Under the pieces are notes generated by a model. That model made no database searches, had not been told where the DNA came from, and worked only from the letters and a program-made list of their open reading frames with translations. The translations under genes were made by a program, and so were the position numbers. Below, in pieces: positions 1 to 6,864 of a stretch of DNA of 15,121 bases. Origin of the DNA: Brevundimonas sp. UBA7534 (GTDB lineage Bacteria > Pseudomonadota > Alphaproteobacteria > Caulobacterales > Caulobacteraceae); contig NZ_DLMO01000099.1 of NCBI RefSeq assembly GCF_002479325.1, positions 12,479 through 27,599 of the forward strand, read 5' to 3'. How positions within the stretch are numbered: the first letter of the stretch is position 1; every line of letters starts with the position of its first letter.

Positions 1-5
1 GAAAT

Positions 6-35
6 GCGCTCAAGCAGCCCAACGGGCGATAGCGC
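6..35. repeat. Palindromic repeat, copy 1 (REP-like)
   Basis: A 30-bp two-level palindrome: outer arms GCGCT (6-10) and AGCGC (31-35), inner arms GCCC (17-20) and GGGC (24-27). Positions 504-533 carry the same element with 27 of 30 bases identical. The differences lie in the inner loop (AAC versus GAA) and at one base between the arms, so both stems are kept. Flanking bases do not match, so the repeat unit is exactly the palindrome. This resembles a short dispersed REP-type element. The family is not one I can name. Confidence 0.55.
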
Positions 36-59
36 AAAGGGAAAACCCTACGATCCACA

Positions 60-87
60 GGCTGCGGACTTTGTCCGCGGCCTTTTT
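60..87 (+). terminator. Rho-independent terminator of an upstream gene
   Basis: The left arm at 60-69 and right arm at 73-82 form a 10-bp stem with one G-U pair and a TTT loop, followed at once by TTTTT (83-87). This is a textbook intrinsic terminator on the plus strand. It must end a transcript entering from the left of the window, because no gene start lies between the edge and this site. Confidence 0.8.
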
Positions 88-98
88 CGTGTTCGCGG

Positions 99-127
99 TT
101 GAGCCGCGCGGTCCGGCATGGTTAGCG
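99..127 (+). promoter_or_regulatory. Possible gapR promoter
   Basis: TTGAGC (99-104) and TTAGCG (122-127) are 17 bp apart, between the upstream terminator and the gapR start at 158. The -35 is reasonable but the -10 is poor, so this is only a candidate housekeeping promoter. Confidence 0.25.
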
Positions 128-157
128 TCCGCGCCTGATTTCTGGAGTTTTCCCATC

Positions 158-433
158 ATGGCCGACGACGCCGCCTTCGACGCCTCGCCCGACGTCCTGA
201 CCGCCACGGCCCAAGGCCGTCTCCGCACCATCATCGAGCGCCTGGAGCGGCTCGAGGAGGACAAGCAGGCCGTCATGACCGACATGAAGGAGGTCTTCGC
301 CGAGGCCAAGGGCGAGGGCTACGACGTCAAGGTCCTGCGCAAGGTCATCCGCATCAGGAAGCAGGACAAGGCCAAGCGCCAGGAGGAAGAGGCCATCCTG
401 GACCTCTACCTGTCGGCGCTCGGCGAGGTCTGA
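158..433 (+). CDS. gapR: GapR/DUF2312 nucleoid-associated protein
   Basis: A 91-residue cytoplasmic DNA-binding protein of the GapR (DUF2312) family. In Caulobacter, GapR is an essential protein that binds AT-rich and overtwisted DNA ahead of moving replication and transcription complexes and stimulates topoisomerases. Family features visible here: the early TAQGRLRTIIERLERLEEDK helix (about 17-36), the EVFAEAKGEGYDVKVLRKVI core (45-64), the basic RIRKQDKAKRQEEE stretch (65-78) and the LDLYLSALGE tail. Length matches the Caulobacter protein (about 89 residues). I chose the ATG at 158 because the family N-terminus (MADD) begins there and GGAG lies at 144-147. The frame stays open upstream to 71, but that part overlaps the terminator hairpin and does not look like the family. 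Confidence 0.95.
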   Translation: MADDAAFDASPDVLTATAQGRLRTIIERLERLEEDKQAVMTDMKEVFAEAKGEGYDVKVLRKVIRIRKQDKAKRQEEEAILDLYLSALGEV

Positions 434-444
434 GGCGACAGGGC

Positions 445-843
445 TTGAAGCGCACGCCCTTCAAGCCAGGCGCAGGACTTTCGCGCTCAAGCGCGAAAAG
501 ACCGCGCTCAAGCAGCCCGAAGGGCGGTAGCGCGCCCAAGGACAAGCTGCCGAGCCCTTGGGATCAGCAGCGCGAAGCCGCCAAACGCGCCGCGCTCAAC
601 GCCCTGAAACGCGCCCGCCGCTCGGCAGAGAAGGCGGGCGTTTCGCTGTCCGAATGGGAGGGCGAATTCCTCGAGTCCGTCTCCGACCGCGTCAGCACCC
701 ACGGCCGCGCCTTCGCCGATCCCGAAAAGGGCGCGCCGGGTCAGGCCCTGTCGGCCATGCAGGGCCGCAAGCTCAAGGAAATCACCGCCAAGGCCAAGGG
801 TGAGGAGCCGAAGCGACGGTGGGGGCGGAAGAAGGACGACTGA
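445..843 (+). CDS. Small basic hypothetical protein after gapR
   Basis: A 132-residue protein starting at TTG 445, only 11 bp after gapR and so probably cotranscribed. No in-frame ATG exists near the 5' end and upstream codons run into gapR, so TTG is the best start. A basic, Ser/Pro/Lys-rich, probably disordered N-terminus (1-37) leads into a helical Ala/Arg/Lys segment (38-65), then a better-structured part with SEWEGEFLESVSDRVSTHGRAF (69-90) and DPEKGAPGQALSAMQGRKLKEI (92-113), and a charged tail ending KRRWGRKKDD. No membrane segment or signal peptide is visible. I recall similar proteins in Caulobacterales but no function; the basic ends suggest nucleic-acid binding, by inference only. 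Residues 21-30 are encoded by the palindromic repeat at 504-533. Confidence 0.75.
   Translation: MKRTPFKPGAGLSRSSAKRPRSSSPKGGSAPKDKLPSPWDQQREAAKRAALNALKRARRSAEKAGVSLSEWEGEFLESVSDRVSTHGRAFADPEKGAPGQALSAMQGRKLKEITAKAKGEEPKRRWGRKKDD
504..533. repeat. Palindromic repeat, copy 2 (inside a CDS)
   Basis: Second copy of the palindrome at 6-35: outer arms GCGCT (504-508) and AGCGC (529-533), inner arms GCCC (515-518) and GGGC (522-525) around GAA. It lies in frame in the hypothetical gene and encodes RSSSPKGGSA. A separate short palindrome, TCGCGC-TCAA-GCGCGA, sits just upstream at 481-496. Confidence 0.55.
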
Positions 844-849
844 CCGTCT

Positions 850-1000
850 CCTCCCCATTCAATGGGGAGGGGGACCGCGAAGCGGTGGAGGGGCTCTTAA
901 AGCCGCAAGGGCGTCACCGATGGGGAAAAAACCCCTCCGTCACGGCGCTGAAGAAGCGCCGCGCCACCTCCCCCTCGCTGCGCGTCAGGGAGGATACGGA
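850..1000. repeat. Intergenic mosaic of palindromic repeats
   Basis: This gap contains nested GC-rich palindromes. CCTCCCCATT (850-859) pairs with AATGGGGAGG (861-870). ACCGC (874-878) pairs with GCGGT (882-886) around GAA. The second half, from about 936, runs in the opposite sense with CCCCTCCGTCACGGCGC and GCGCCGCGCCACCTCCCC, an inverted, diverged version of the first half. The first stem follows the stop of the hypothetical gene closely (841-843). The patch lies between convergent genes and could end both transcripts, although no T-run follows. I recall similar CTCCCC/GGGGAG patches between genes in Caulobacter and Brevundimonas. Confidence 0.5.
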
Positions 1001-1005
1001 AAGCC

Positions 1006-2460
1006 TCACCCCGCCTCCTTCAGCTGACCCTCCAGCCCCTGTTCGCGCACCTTGCGATAGAGGGTGGATCGCCCGATCCCCAGGCGACGCGCGATCTCGC
1101 TCATGTGGCCGGAATAGACCTCGATGGCGTGCTGGATCAGATCGCGCTCGATGTCGTCCAGGGTGCGCAGGTGGCCCCGGTCGTCCAGGATGCGGATCGG
1201 CTGGTCGGGCAGGGGCGGCAGGTCGCCATAGGCCGTCGCGGGCGCTACGGGCTGGGCGTGAGGCTGGACCGCAGGCATGGGCGCGGCCACGCCCGAGATG
1301 GCGGGAAAGTCGTGCGGCTGCAGGAAGGGCGCGTCGGCCAGGACGATGGCGCGGAACACCGCATTCTCCAGTTGGCGCACATTGCCGGGCCAGTCGTGGG
1401 CCTGCAGCAGGGCCATCGTCTCGGGCGCGCAGCCGGCGATGCGCTTGCCCTCCTCGGCGTTGAAGCGGGCGATGAAGTGCTCGACCAGGGCGGGGATGTC
1501 CTCGCGCCGGTCGCGCAGCGACGGAGCCTCGATCGGAAAGACGTTCAGGCGATAGAACAGGTCTTCGCGGAACGCGCCGTCCCTGACCTGCTGGTCCGGG
1601 TCGCGATTGGTGGCCGAGACGATGCGCACGTCGATCTTCACCGGCCGCTTGCCGCCGACGGGGTCGATCTCGCCCTCCTGCAGCGCGCGCAGCAGCTTGA
1701 CCTGCAGGTCAAGCGGCAGTTCGCCGATTTCGTCCAGGAACAGGGTGCCGCCGTCCGCCTCGCGGAACTTGCCCAGCGTCTTCTCCACCGCCCCGGTGAA
1801 GGCGCCCTTCTCGTGTCCGAACAGGATGGATTCCGCCAGGTTGGCGGGCAAGGCGCCGCAGTTGACCGCCACGAAGGGCTTGCCGGCCCGGTCGCTGGCG
1901 CCGTGCAGGGCGCGGGCGATGACCTCCTTGCCGACGCCGCTCTCGCCGGTGATCAGCACGGGGATGGACGACTTGGCCGCCCGCGCGCCCAGCGCCTTGA
2001 CCAGCCGCATCGGCGCGCTGTCGCCCACGATGTCGTCGAAGCTGGCGCGGCCTTGCGCCTTCTTGGTCAGTCGCCCGACCTCGGCGCTCAGCTGGGTCAG
2101 CTGCAAGGCGTTCGACACCCCGATCAGCAGCCGCTCGGGACTGACCGGCTTGACGAAGAAGTCCTGGGCCCCCGCCTGCATGGCCTTGACCACCGCCTCC
2201 ACGCCCGCATTGGCGGTCAGCACGATCACCGGCGTGGTCACGCCCGCGCTGCGCAGTTCGGCCAGGCATTCCATGCCCGACATCTCCGGCATCACCATGT
2301 CCAGCAGCACCACGTCGGCGCTTCCGCCGCGCGTCATACGGTCGATGGCCTCGCCCCCGCCCGAGGCGTGCACGACCGCATAGCCGTCGCGTTCCAGCAC
2401 CGCCTGGATCAGGCGGCGCTGGGTCGGATCGTCGTCGACGACCAGAACGGTCTTGGCCAT
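1006..2460 (-). CDS. tacA: TacA-like sigma-54-dependent response regulator (NtrC family)
   Basis: A 484-residue transcriptional activator. The receiver domain (about 1-120) has the acidic DDD at 9-11, phospho-acceptor Asp54 in VVLLDMVMP and Lys104. The AAA+ domain (about 141-385) has Walker A GESGVGKE (172-179), GAFTGA for sigma-54 contact (219-224), Walker B GGTLFLDEI (237-245) and the DWPGNVRQLEN motif (356-366). A Pro/Ala-rich linker (about 390-420) precedes a Fis-type helix-turn-helix (about 434-476, with MSEIARRLGIGRSTLYRKV). All catalytic motifs are intact. Similarity and the nearby gapR point to TacA, which in Caulobacter is fed by the CckA-ChpT-type phosphorelay and activates stalk and cell-cycle genes through RpoN. 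The ATG at 2460 has GAGG a few bases upstream. No partner kinase is adjacent. The NtrC-type family is certain; the TacA name is an inference from memory and synteny. Confidence 0.85.
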   Translation of the reverse strand: MAKTVLVVDDDPTQRRLIQAVLERDGYAVVHASGGGEAIDRMTRGGSADVVLLDMVMPEMSGMECLAELRSAGVTTPVIVLTANAGVEAVVKAMQAGAQDFFVKPVSPERLLIGVSNALQLTQLSAEVGRLTKKAQGRASFDDIVGDSAPMRLVKALGARAAKSSIPVLITGESGVGKEVIARALHGASDRAGKPFVAVNCGALPANLAESILFGHEKGAFTGAVEKTLGKFREADGGTLFLDEIGELPLDLQVKLLRALQEGEIDPVGGKRPVKIDVRIVSATNRDPDQQVRDGAFREDLFYRLNVFPIEAPSLRDRREDIPALVEHFIARFNAEEGKRIAGCAPETMALLQAHDWPGNVRQLENAVFRAIVLADAPFLQPHDFPAISGVAAPMPAVQPHAQPVAPATAYGDLPPLPDQPIRILDDRGHLRTLDDIERDLIQHAIEVYSGHMSEIARRLGIGRSTLYRKVREQGLEGQLKEAG

Positions 2461-2569
2461 GGAAACCTCGTCATCACCGGCGGCCGGCCTCGAAAGGGCT
2501 GGCTCGTTTCGGGACGATTCCTAGGCCGACGGGGTGAAAATCGGGTTGTGCGGCGTGGTGAGCAGGGGA

Positions 2570-4327
2570 TTAACGGACATCGCAGTCGATCTGGGGCTGG
2601 GCCTGCAGGCGCCGCCCGCCGACGACCAGATCGGGCAGGGCGGCCGGCGCCGTGGCGACGCCCCGCGCCAGCGCCTGGGCCAGGCTGTCGGACTTGGCCG
2701 AGGGGCACCCCGCGCCATAGCGCCCCGCCACGCGCCAGTCGCCGCCTGGATCCCGCGCCAGCGCCAGCACGACGAAAGGCGCCGCGACCAGCGCCTCATC
2801 GCGTCCGTCGCCATCCAGATCGATGGGCCGCACCGTGCAGCCTTCCTGCCCTCCGCACAGGTTCAGCACATCGGCCAGGCTGTCGATCTGCGCCGTCAGC
2901 TCGGCCGGCACGGTCTGGCCCGGCGCGGGGTGCAGCCGGACCCGTTCGGCGCGACGGCGCCGCTCGGCCGGGTCGCTGTAATCCCGGGCGTCGCGCTGCC
3001 GCGCCGCCTTGGCCAACCGTGCGACCTCGGCGTCATCTGATCGCGCCAGCCGGTCCAGCGCCGCGCGCCCCGCCCTGCCGCTGTCGAAACGCAGGAAGTC
3101 GTAGTCGAAGTCGTCGGTCTTCACCGCGCCGCGCTCCAGCCGCGCGACCTGATCGGCGACGGCCAGACGCGCCGGGTCCAGCACCGGACTGAACAGCGCC
3201 AGGATCAGCCCGACCGACAGCACGGCGGCGGCGAAGTTCGTCCGCTCCAGCGGCCGCATCCACTCGCCCCGCCGCACGGCCGCCAGCAGATAGCCGGCCG
3301 CATAGACCGCCCCGACCGCGGCGCAGGCCAGGGCGATGATCCGATCCGGCGTCAGCCCGTGCTGCCCGATTCGCAGCATCAGCCCCCAGAAGGCCAGGCC
3401 CACCAGGGGGACCAGCAACACGCCGCCGGCCCGGACGGTCCAGCACAGCGCCGTCGGCGGCCGGTTGTCGGGCCGCCCGTCCTGATAGGCCGTGTTGATC
3501 AGCACGATCAGCGCCCCCGCCGCCGACAGCACCAGGGCCGTCGCGCTGCGCGTGCCCCACAACCCCTCCAGCCCAGTGAAGGGCAGGGCGGCCAGGAAGC
3601 CGGCGGTCAGCACCACCATCACCGGCGTCAGCCACGACAGCAGCATCAGCGCGACCGTCCGCACGCCCCGGATCAGCCCGTCGCGCACGTCGGTCAGCTG
3701 CACCGCCGTGGCGAAGGCCAGGCACAGCACCGGCATGGCGAACCACGCCTGGCCCAGCAGGTCGCCCAGGGCGTCGATCCCGATCACTTTGAACAGGGCG
3801 GCGCCCAGGTGCAGCACCAGCCAGAAGGCGCCGGTGAAGGCCAGCGACATCGCCAGCTGAACGCCGGCCTTCCAGGCGATGTCGAAATAGTCGGCGTAGG
3901 GCGCGATCCAGCGCCCGGCCCGCACCGCCGGCACGATCAGATGGTGGGCGATGAACAGCGCCGCCGCCCCGAACGCCATCGTCGGAAAGCTCAGGAACGG
4001 CGGCTGAACCCAGCTTTCCAGCACCCGCCGGTTCACGTCGTGCCAGCCCAGCAGGGCCAGAACCACCGCCGCCGCCGCCGTCCAGATCGCCAGGGTCCGG
4101 GGCGAAAGCCGCCCGACGCCCGCCAGAACCACCACCGGCGCATAGCCGGCCGCCAGCGCCAGGGCGCCGAACGTCGCCGGCTGGGTGCGCGGCCACAGGC
4201 CATGCTCGCCCGCGAAATACAGCGCATAGAGCGCCACGCCCTGGATCAGGCCGGTGATCAGGCGCGCGGCGAACAGCCGCCGCTCGCCCCCCAGGCCGCT
4301 GCGTCCGGTGTCGTGGGTCAGGTCCAT
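2570..4327 (-). CDS. DUF4153 multi-pass membrane protein with C-terminal soluble domain
   Basis: A 585-residue inner-membrane protein of the DUF4153 type; function unknown. The first ~390 residues hold about ten hydrophobic helices with family-like stretches such as YFDIAWKAGVQLAMSLAFTG. From about residue 400 the chain is soluble and charged. Near the end, DLDGDGRDE (503-511) has the spacing of Asp-rich calcium loops seen in FG-GAP/VCBS or EF-hand proteins, and the tail contains four cysteines. I place the start at ATG 4327 because AAAGGAGAGG lies just upstream; the frame stays open to 4414 but that extension would cover the divergent promoter region. It lies 109 bp upstream of tacA on the same strand and is divergent from the oligoendopeptidase gene. 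Transcription into tacA is possible. Confidence 0.8.
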   Translation of the reverse strand: MDLTHDTGRSGLGGERRLFAARLITGLIQGVALYALYFAGEHGLWPRTQPATFGALALAAGYAPVVVLAGVGRLSPRTLAIWTAAAAVVLALLGWHDVNRRVLESWVQPPFLSFPTMAFGAAALFIAHHLIVPAVRAGRWIAPYADYFDIAWKAGVQLAMSLAFTGAFWLVLHLGAALFKVIGIDALGDLLGQAWFAMPVLCLAFATAVQLTDVRDGLIRGVRTVALMLLSWLTPVMVVLTAGFLAALPFTGLEGLWGTRSATALVLSAAGALIVLINTAYQDGRPDNRPPTALCWTVRAGGVLLVPLVGLAFWGLMLRIGQHGLTPDRIIALACAAVGAVYAAGYLLAAVRRGEWMRPLERTNFAAAVLSVGLILALFSPVLDPARLAVADQVARLERGAVKTDDFDYDFLRFDSGRAGRAALDRLARSDDAEVARLAKAARQRDARDYSDPAERRRRAERVRLHPAPGQTVPAELTAQIDSLADVLNLCGGQEGCTVRPIDLDGDGRDEALVAAPFVVLALARDPGGDWRVAGRYGAGCPSAKSDSLAQALARGVATAPAALPDLVVGGRRLQAQPQIDCDVR

Positions 4328-4422
4328 CCGCCTCTCCTTTGCGACAGGCTGGCACAACGAAACCGTCGCGCGAAGGCCTCTCGCGGTTGCGAGGCCGGCC
4401 GAAGGTCCCCACAACAGGGGCC

Positions 4423-6219
4423 ATGAACGCCCCCTTCAAGACCCCCGACACCGAAGCCCCCCTGTGGGACCTGTCAGACCTCTACGGCTCGCGCGACGAC
4501 GCTCGCCTCGCCGCGGACATGACCCAGGCGCGCGCCCTGGTCGACGAGTTGAACGGGCTGCAGGGGCGTCTGGCGGGCGAGCGGACCGATCCGGCGGCGC
4601 TGGGCGCGACGCTGGACCGGGCGATCACCCTGTACGAACAGGCGTCGGACCGGCTGGGGGCGCTGGGCGCCTACGCCTTCCTGGCCGCCTCCACCGCGCG
4701 CGACGACGCGGGCGCGCAGGGGTTCGAGGCGGACGTGCGCGAAAAGATCACGGCCATCGCCACCCCCACCGTCTGGCTGACGCTGGAGATCAACCAGATC
4801 GACGACGACCAGCTCGAAGCGGCCCTGGCGGCCAATGGAGCCGCCGCGCGCTGGCGGCCCTGGCTGCGCCGGGTGCGGACGATGAAGCCGCACGAGCTGT
4901 CGGCGGAGCTGGAGACCTTCATCGCCGAACGCGGCCCCATCACCGCCCAATGGCCGCGCCTGTTCGACGAGCAACTGGCCGCCCTGCGCGCCAAAGCCGG
5001 AACCGAGACCCTGACCCTGGCCGAGGCGCTGAACCGGCTGTCGGACGCCAAGCCCGCCCGGCGCAAGGCCGCGGCCGAGGGCCTGTCCGAGGCGCTGGCG
5101 GCCCGCGCCCCGACCATCGCCCTGGTGCTGAACACCGTCGCCGCCGACAAGGCGATGGAGGACCGCTGGCGCGGCTTCAAACGCCCGGCCGACAGCCGCC
5201 ACCTGGCCAATGAGGTGGACGGCGAGGCGGTCGACGCGATGGCCGAGGCGGTCGCCCAGGCCTATCCGCGCCTGTCGCACCGCTATTACGCGCTGAAGGC
5301 GAAGGCGATGGGCAAGACGCGGCTGGACCACTGGGACCGCAACGCCCCGATCGGAACCGCCGCCCCGCGCGCCTTCACCTGGAGCCAGGGGCGCGAGATC
5401 GTGCTGGACAGTTTCTCCGACCTGGGCGGCGACTTCGCCCAGCGCGCCGGCCGCTTCTTCGACCAGCCGTGGATCGACGGCCGCGCCCGACCGGGCAAAC
5501 AGTCCGGCGCCTACGCCCACCCCGTCACCGCCGACCGCCACCCCTATGTATTCCTGAACTGGATGGGGGAGCGGCGCGACGTCCTGACCCTGGCGCACGA
5601 ACTGGGTCACGGCGTGCACCAGACCCTGGCCGCCGAACAGGGCACCCTGCTGGCCGACACCCCCCTGACCCTGGCCGAGACCGCCTCCATCTTCGCCGAG
5701 GGCCTGACGTTCGACCGGCTGCTGGCCACCGCGTCCAAGGCCGAGCAGCGCGCCCTGCTGGCCGGCCGCATCGAGGACGGGCTGAACACCGTGGTGCGCC
5801 AGATCGCCTTCCACCGCTTCGAGACCCGCTTCCACGACGAGCGCCAGAAGGGCGAAGTGCCGCAACAGCGGATCAACGAGCTGTGGCTGGAAGAGATGGG
5901 CGCCTCGCTGGGCCCCGCCGTGACGCTGAACCCCGGCTATGAGCACTGGTGGAGCTATGTCAGCCACTTCGTGCACTCGCCGTTCTACGTGTACGCCTAC
6001 GCCTTCGGCGATCTGCTGGTCGCGGCCCTGATGGAGGCGCGCCGCGCCGATCCGGCGGGGTTCACGCCGCTGTATCGCGACCTGCTGGCCGGCGGCGGAA
6101 CCCGCACCTACGTCGAGGCCCTGAAGCCCTTCGATCTGAACCCCCGCGATCCCGCCTTCTGGAGCGTGGGCTGCCGGCGTCTGGAGCGGTTGGTGGATCA
6201 GTTCGAACAGTTGGGGTGA
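4423..6219 (+). CDS. M3 family oligoendopeptidase (PepF-like)
   Basis: A 598-residue cytoplasmic zinc metallopeptidase of family M3B, which degrades short peptides. The zinc site is intact: HELGH at 392-396 supplies two histidines and the catalytic Glu393, and Glu419 in LTLAETASIFAE is the expected third ligand. Other family features are the N-terminal WDLSDLYGSRDDARLAAD segment (about 14-31), VFLNWMGERRDVLTLAHELGH upstream of and including the site, and the C-terminal aromatic stretch HFVHSPFYVYAYAFGDLLVAAL. No signal peptide is seen. The start at ATG 4423 gives the MNAPFKTPDTEAPLWDL N-terminus; a weak AGGGG at 4416-4420 precedes it and lies in a possible small stem with CCCC at 4407-4410. 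It is transcribed alone, divergent from the DUF4153 gene. The family is certain; pepF is a likely label but not proven. Confidence 0.93.
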   Translation: MNAPFKTPDTEAPLWDLSDLYGSRDDARLAADMTQARALVDELNGLQGRLAGERTDPAALGATLDRAITLYEQASDRLGALGAYAFLAASTARDDAGAQGFEADVREKITAIATPTVWLTLEINQIDDDQLEAALAANGAAARWRPWLRRVRTMKPHELSAELETFIAERGPITAQWPRLFDEQLAALRAKAGTETLTLAEALNRLSDAKPARRKAAAEGLSEALAARAPTIALVLNTVAADKAMEDRWRGFKRPADSRHLANEVDGEAVDAMAEAVAQAYPRLSHRYYALKAKAMGKTRLDHWDRNAPIGTAAPRAFTWSQGREIVLDSFSDLGGDFAQRAGRFFDQPWIDGRARPGKQSGAYAHPVTADRHPYVFLNWMGERRDVLTLAHELGHGVHQTLAAEQGTLLADTPLTLAETASIFAEGLTFDRLLATASKAEQRALLAGRIEDGLNTVVRQIAFHRFETRFHDERQKGEVPQQRINELWLEEMGASLGPAVTLNPGYEHWWSYVSHFVHSPFYVYAYAFGDLLVAALMEARRADPAGFTPLYRDLLAGGGTRTYVEALKPFDLNPRDPAFWSVGCRRLERLVDQFEQLG

Positions 6220-6234
6220 CTCCTCTTGCCCTCG

Positions 6235-6263
6235 GTCATCCTCGGGTCACGCCCGAGGATGAC
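6235..6263. repeat. Perfect 12-bp palindromic hairpin after the oligoendopeptidase gene
   Basis: GTCATCCTCGGG (6235-6246) and CCCGAGGATGAC (6252-6263) form a perfect 12-bp stem with a TCACG loop, 16 bp after the stop codon. No T-run follows on either strand. The sequence resembles the dispersed GTCATCC...GGATGAC repeats I recall as common between genes in alphaproteobacteria. It may also help end transcription or protect the 3' end of the mRNA. Confidence 0.7.
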
Positions 6264-6297
6264 GGGTGAACCGCCGATCAAGGACCGCGACGGGCAC

Positions 6298-6325
6298 TTG
6301 AGCGTCGCGCCCGCCCCGCTATAAG
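6298..6325 (+). promoter_or_regulatory. Promoter of the cytochrome oxidase subunit IV gene
   Basis: TTGAGC (6298-6303) and TATAAG (6320-6325) are 16 bp apart, a good housekeeping-type promoter and the clearest one in the window. It lies 26 bp before the start codon at 6352, with GGGGA at 6342-6346 as the ribosome binding site. Confidence 0.6.
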
Positions 6326-6351
6326 TCCGCCTAGAACGACTGGGGAATCTC

Positions 6352-6621
6352 ATGGCCGAGCCGCACAATCCCGCCACCGCCGACGCCGACGCCGACGCCA
6401 AGGCCTACGTCCACGGCGAAATGGCCATCAACGAGCAGACCTCGACCTTCGACCTGTTCATGGCGATGACCAAGTGGGGTTCGCTGGGCGTGGCCGTGCT
6501 GTTGGTCTTCCTGGTCATGTGGTTCCATCCGGGCGGCAGCTTCATCGCCGGCCTGATCGGCGCCGGCGTGCTGGCGGTCGTCGGCGGGTTCGCCCTGAAG
6601 TCCAAGCCCCAGAGCCACTGA
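6352..6621 (+). CDS. aa3-type cytochrome c oxidase subunit IV
   Basis: An 89-residue inner-membrane protein of the bacterial aa3-type oxidase subunit IV family (CoxIV_bact). This small accessory subunit sits on the core of the proton-pumping terminal oxidase and is not catalytic. The family signature is clear: HGEMAINEQTSTFDLFMAMTKWGSL at about 21-45, directly followed by a hydrophobic helix (about 46-58). A second hydrophobic segment (about 64-82) follows FHPGGSF; the best-known homologue has a single helix, so this version is longer. The N-terminus is Asp/Ala-rich (DADADAKA). It has its own promoter and ribosome binding site. No other oxidase genes are in the window; it lies 273 bp upstream of pntAA, an arrangement I recall from other alphaproteobacteria. 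Confidence 0.9.
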   Translation: MAEPHNPATADADADAKAYVHGEMAINEQTSTFDLFMAMTKWGSLGVAVLLVFLVMWFHPGGSFIAGLIGAGVLAVVGGFALKSKPQSH

Positions 6622-6773
6622 ACCTTCCCAATTCCGGGAAAAATCACCTGTGAATTCCGGTCTCTGATCCCTCGGCGATGCGATCGGTGCGCCTGAGCCG
6701 GGGCGTCTGCTAGGTTCCGGTCGGCCGCGCGTCGCCGCGGTTCGGGGACGGGGACAGCGATCGGGATTTCGCA

Positions 6774-6791
6774 CTATTCAGACTATTCAGA
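6774..6791. repeat. 9-bp tandem repeat upstream of pntAA
   Basis: CTATTCAGA occurs twice head to tail (6774-6782 and 6783-6791), about 105 bp before the pntAA start codon and followed by an A/T-rich stretch. It could be a pair of operator half-sites or a simple duplication. Nothing in the sequence decides between these. Confidence 0.45.
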
Positions 6792-6834
6792 CGGTGTTTT
6801 TCCGGGCGACGGGTCCGGCGCCGACGCTCGCGCT

Positions 6835-6864
6835 TTGACCTGCCGCCTCCGACGGGCCTAACCT
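6835..6864 (+). promoter_or_regulatory. Possible pnt operon promoter
   Basis: TTGACC (6835-6840) and TAACCT (6859-6864) are 18 bp apart. The -35 is good and the -10 is weak. If used, transcription would start near 6871 and leave a leader of about 24 nt. Confidence 0.3.

Noticed and set aside
71..157. Longer GapR starting at 71
   Set aside because: The extension begins inside a terminator hairpin, lacks a ribosome binding site, and is unlike the family N-terminus.
2571..2574. TTAA as a CtrA binding half-site upstream of the tacA-like gene
   Set aside because: It overlaps the DUF4153 stop codon and has no second TTAA seven bases away.
1105..3192. Long plus-strand open frame antisense to the tacA-like and DUF4153 genes
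   Set aside because: It is a shadow of high-GC codon bias; the minus-strand frames encode full known families while the plus-strand protein is a Gly/Arg/Pro-rich string without domains.
4351..4366. TGGCAC as a sigma-54 promoter for the oligoendopeptidase
   Set aside because: The -12 element TTGC is missing at the required spacing; the bases there read AACCG.
4474..5976. Long minus-strand open frame antisense to the oligoendopeptidase
   Set aside because: The plus strand encodes an intact M3 peptidase with its zinc site; the antisense product is Gly/Gln-rich with no recognisable motif.
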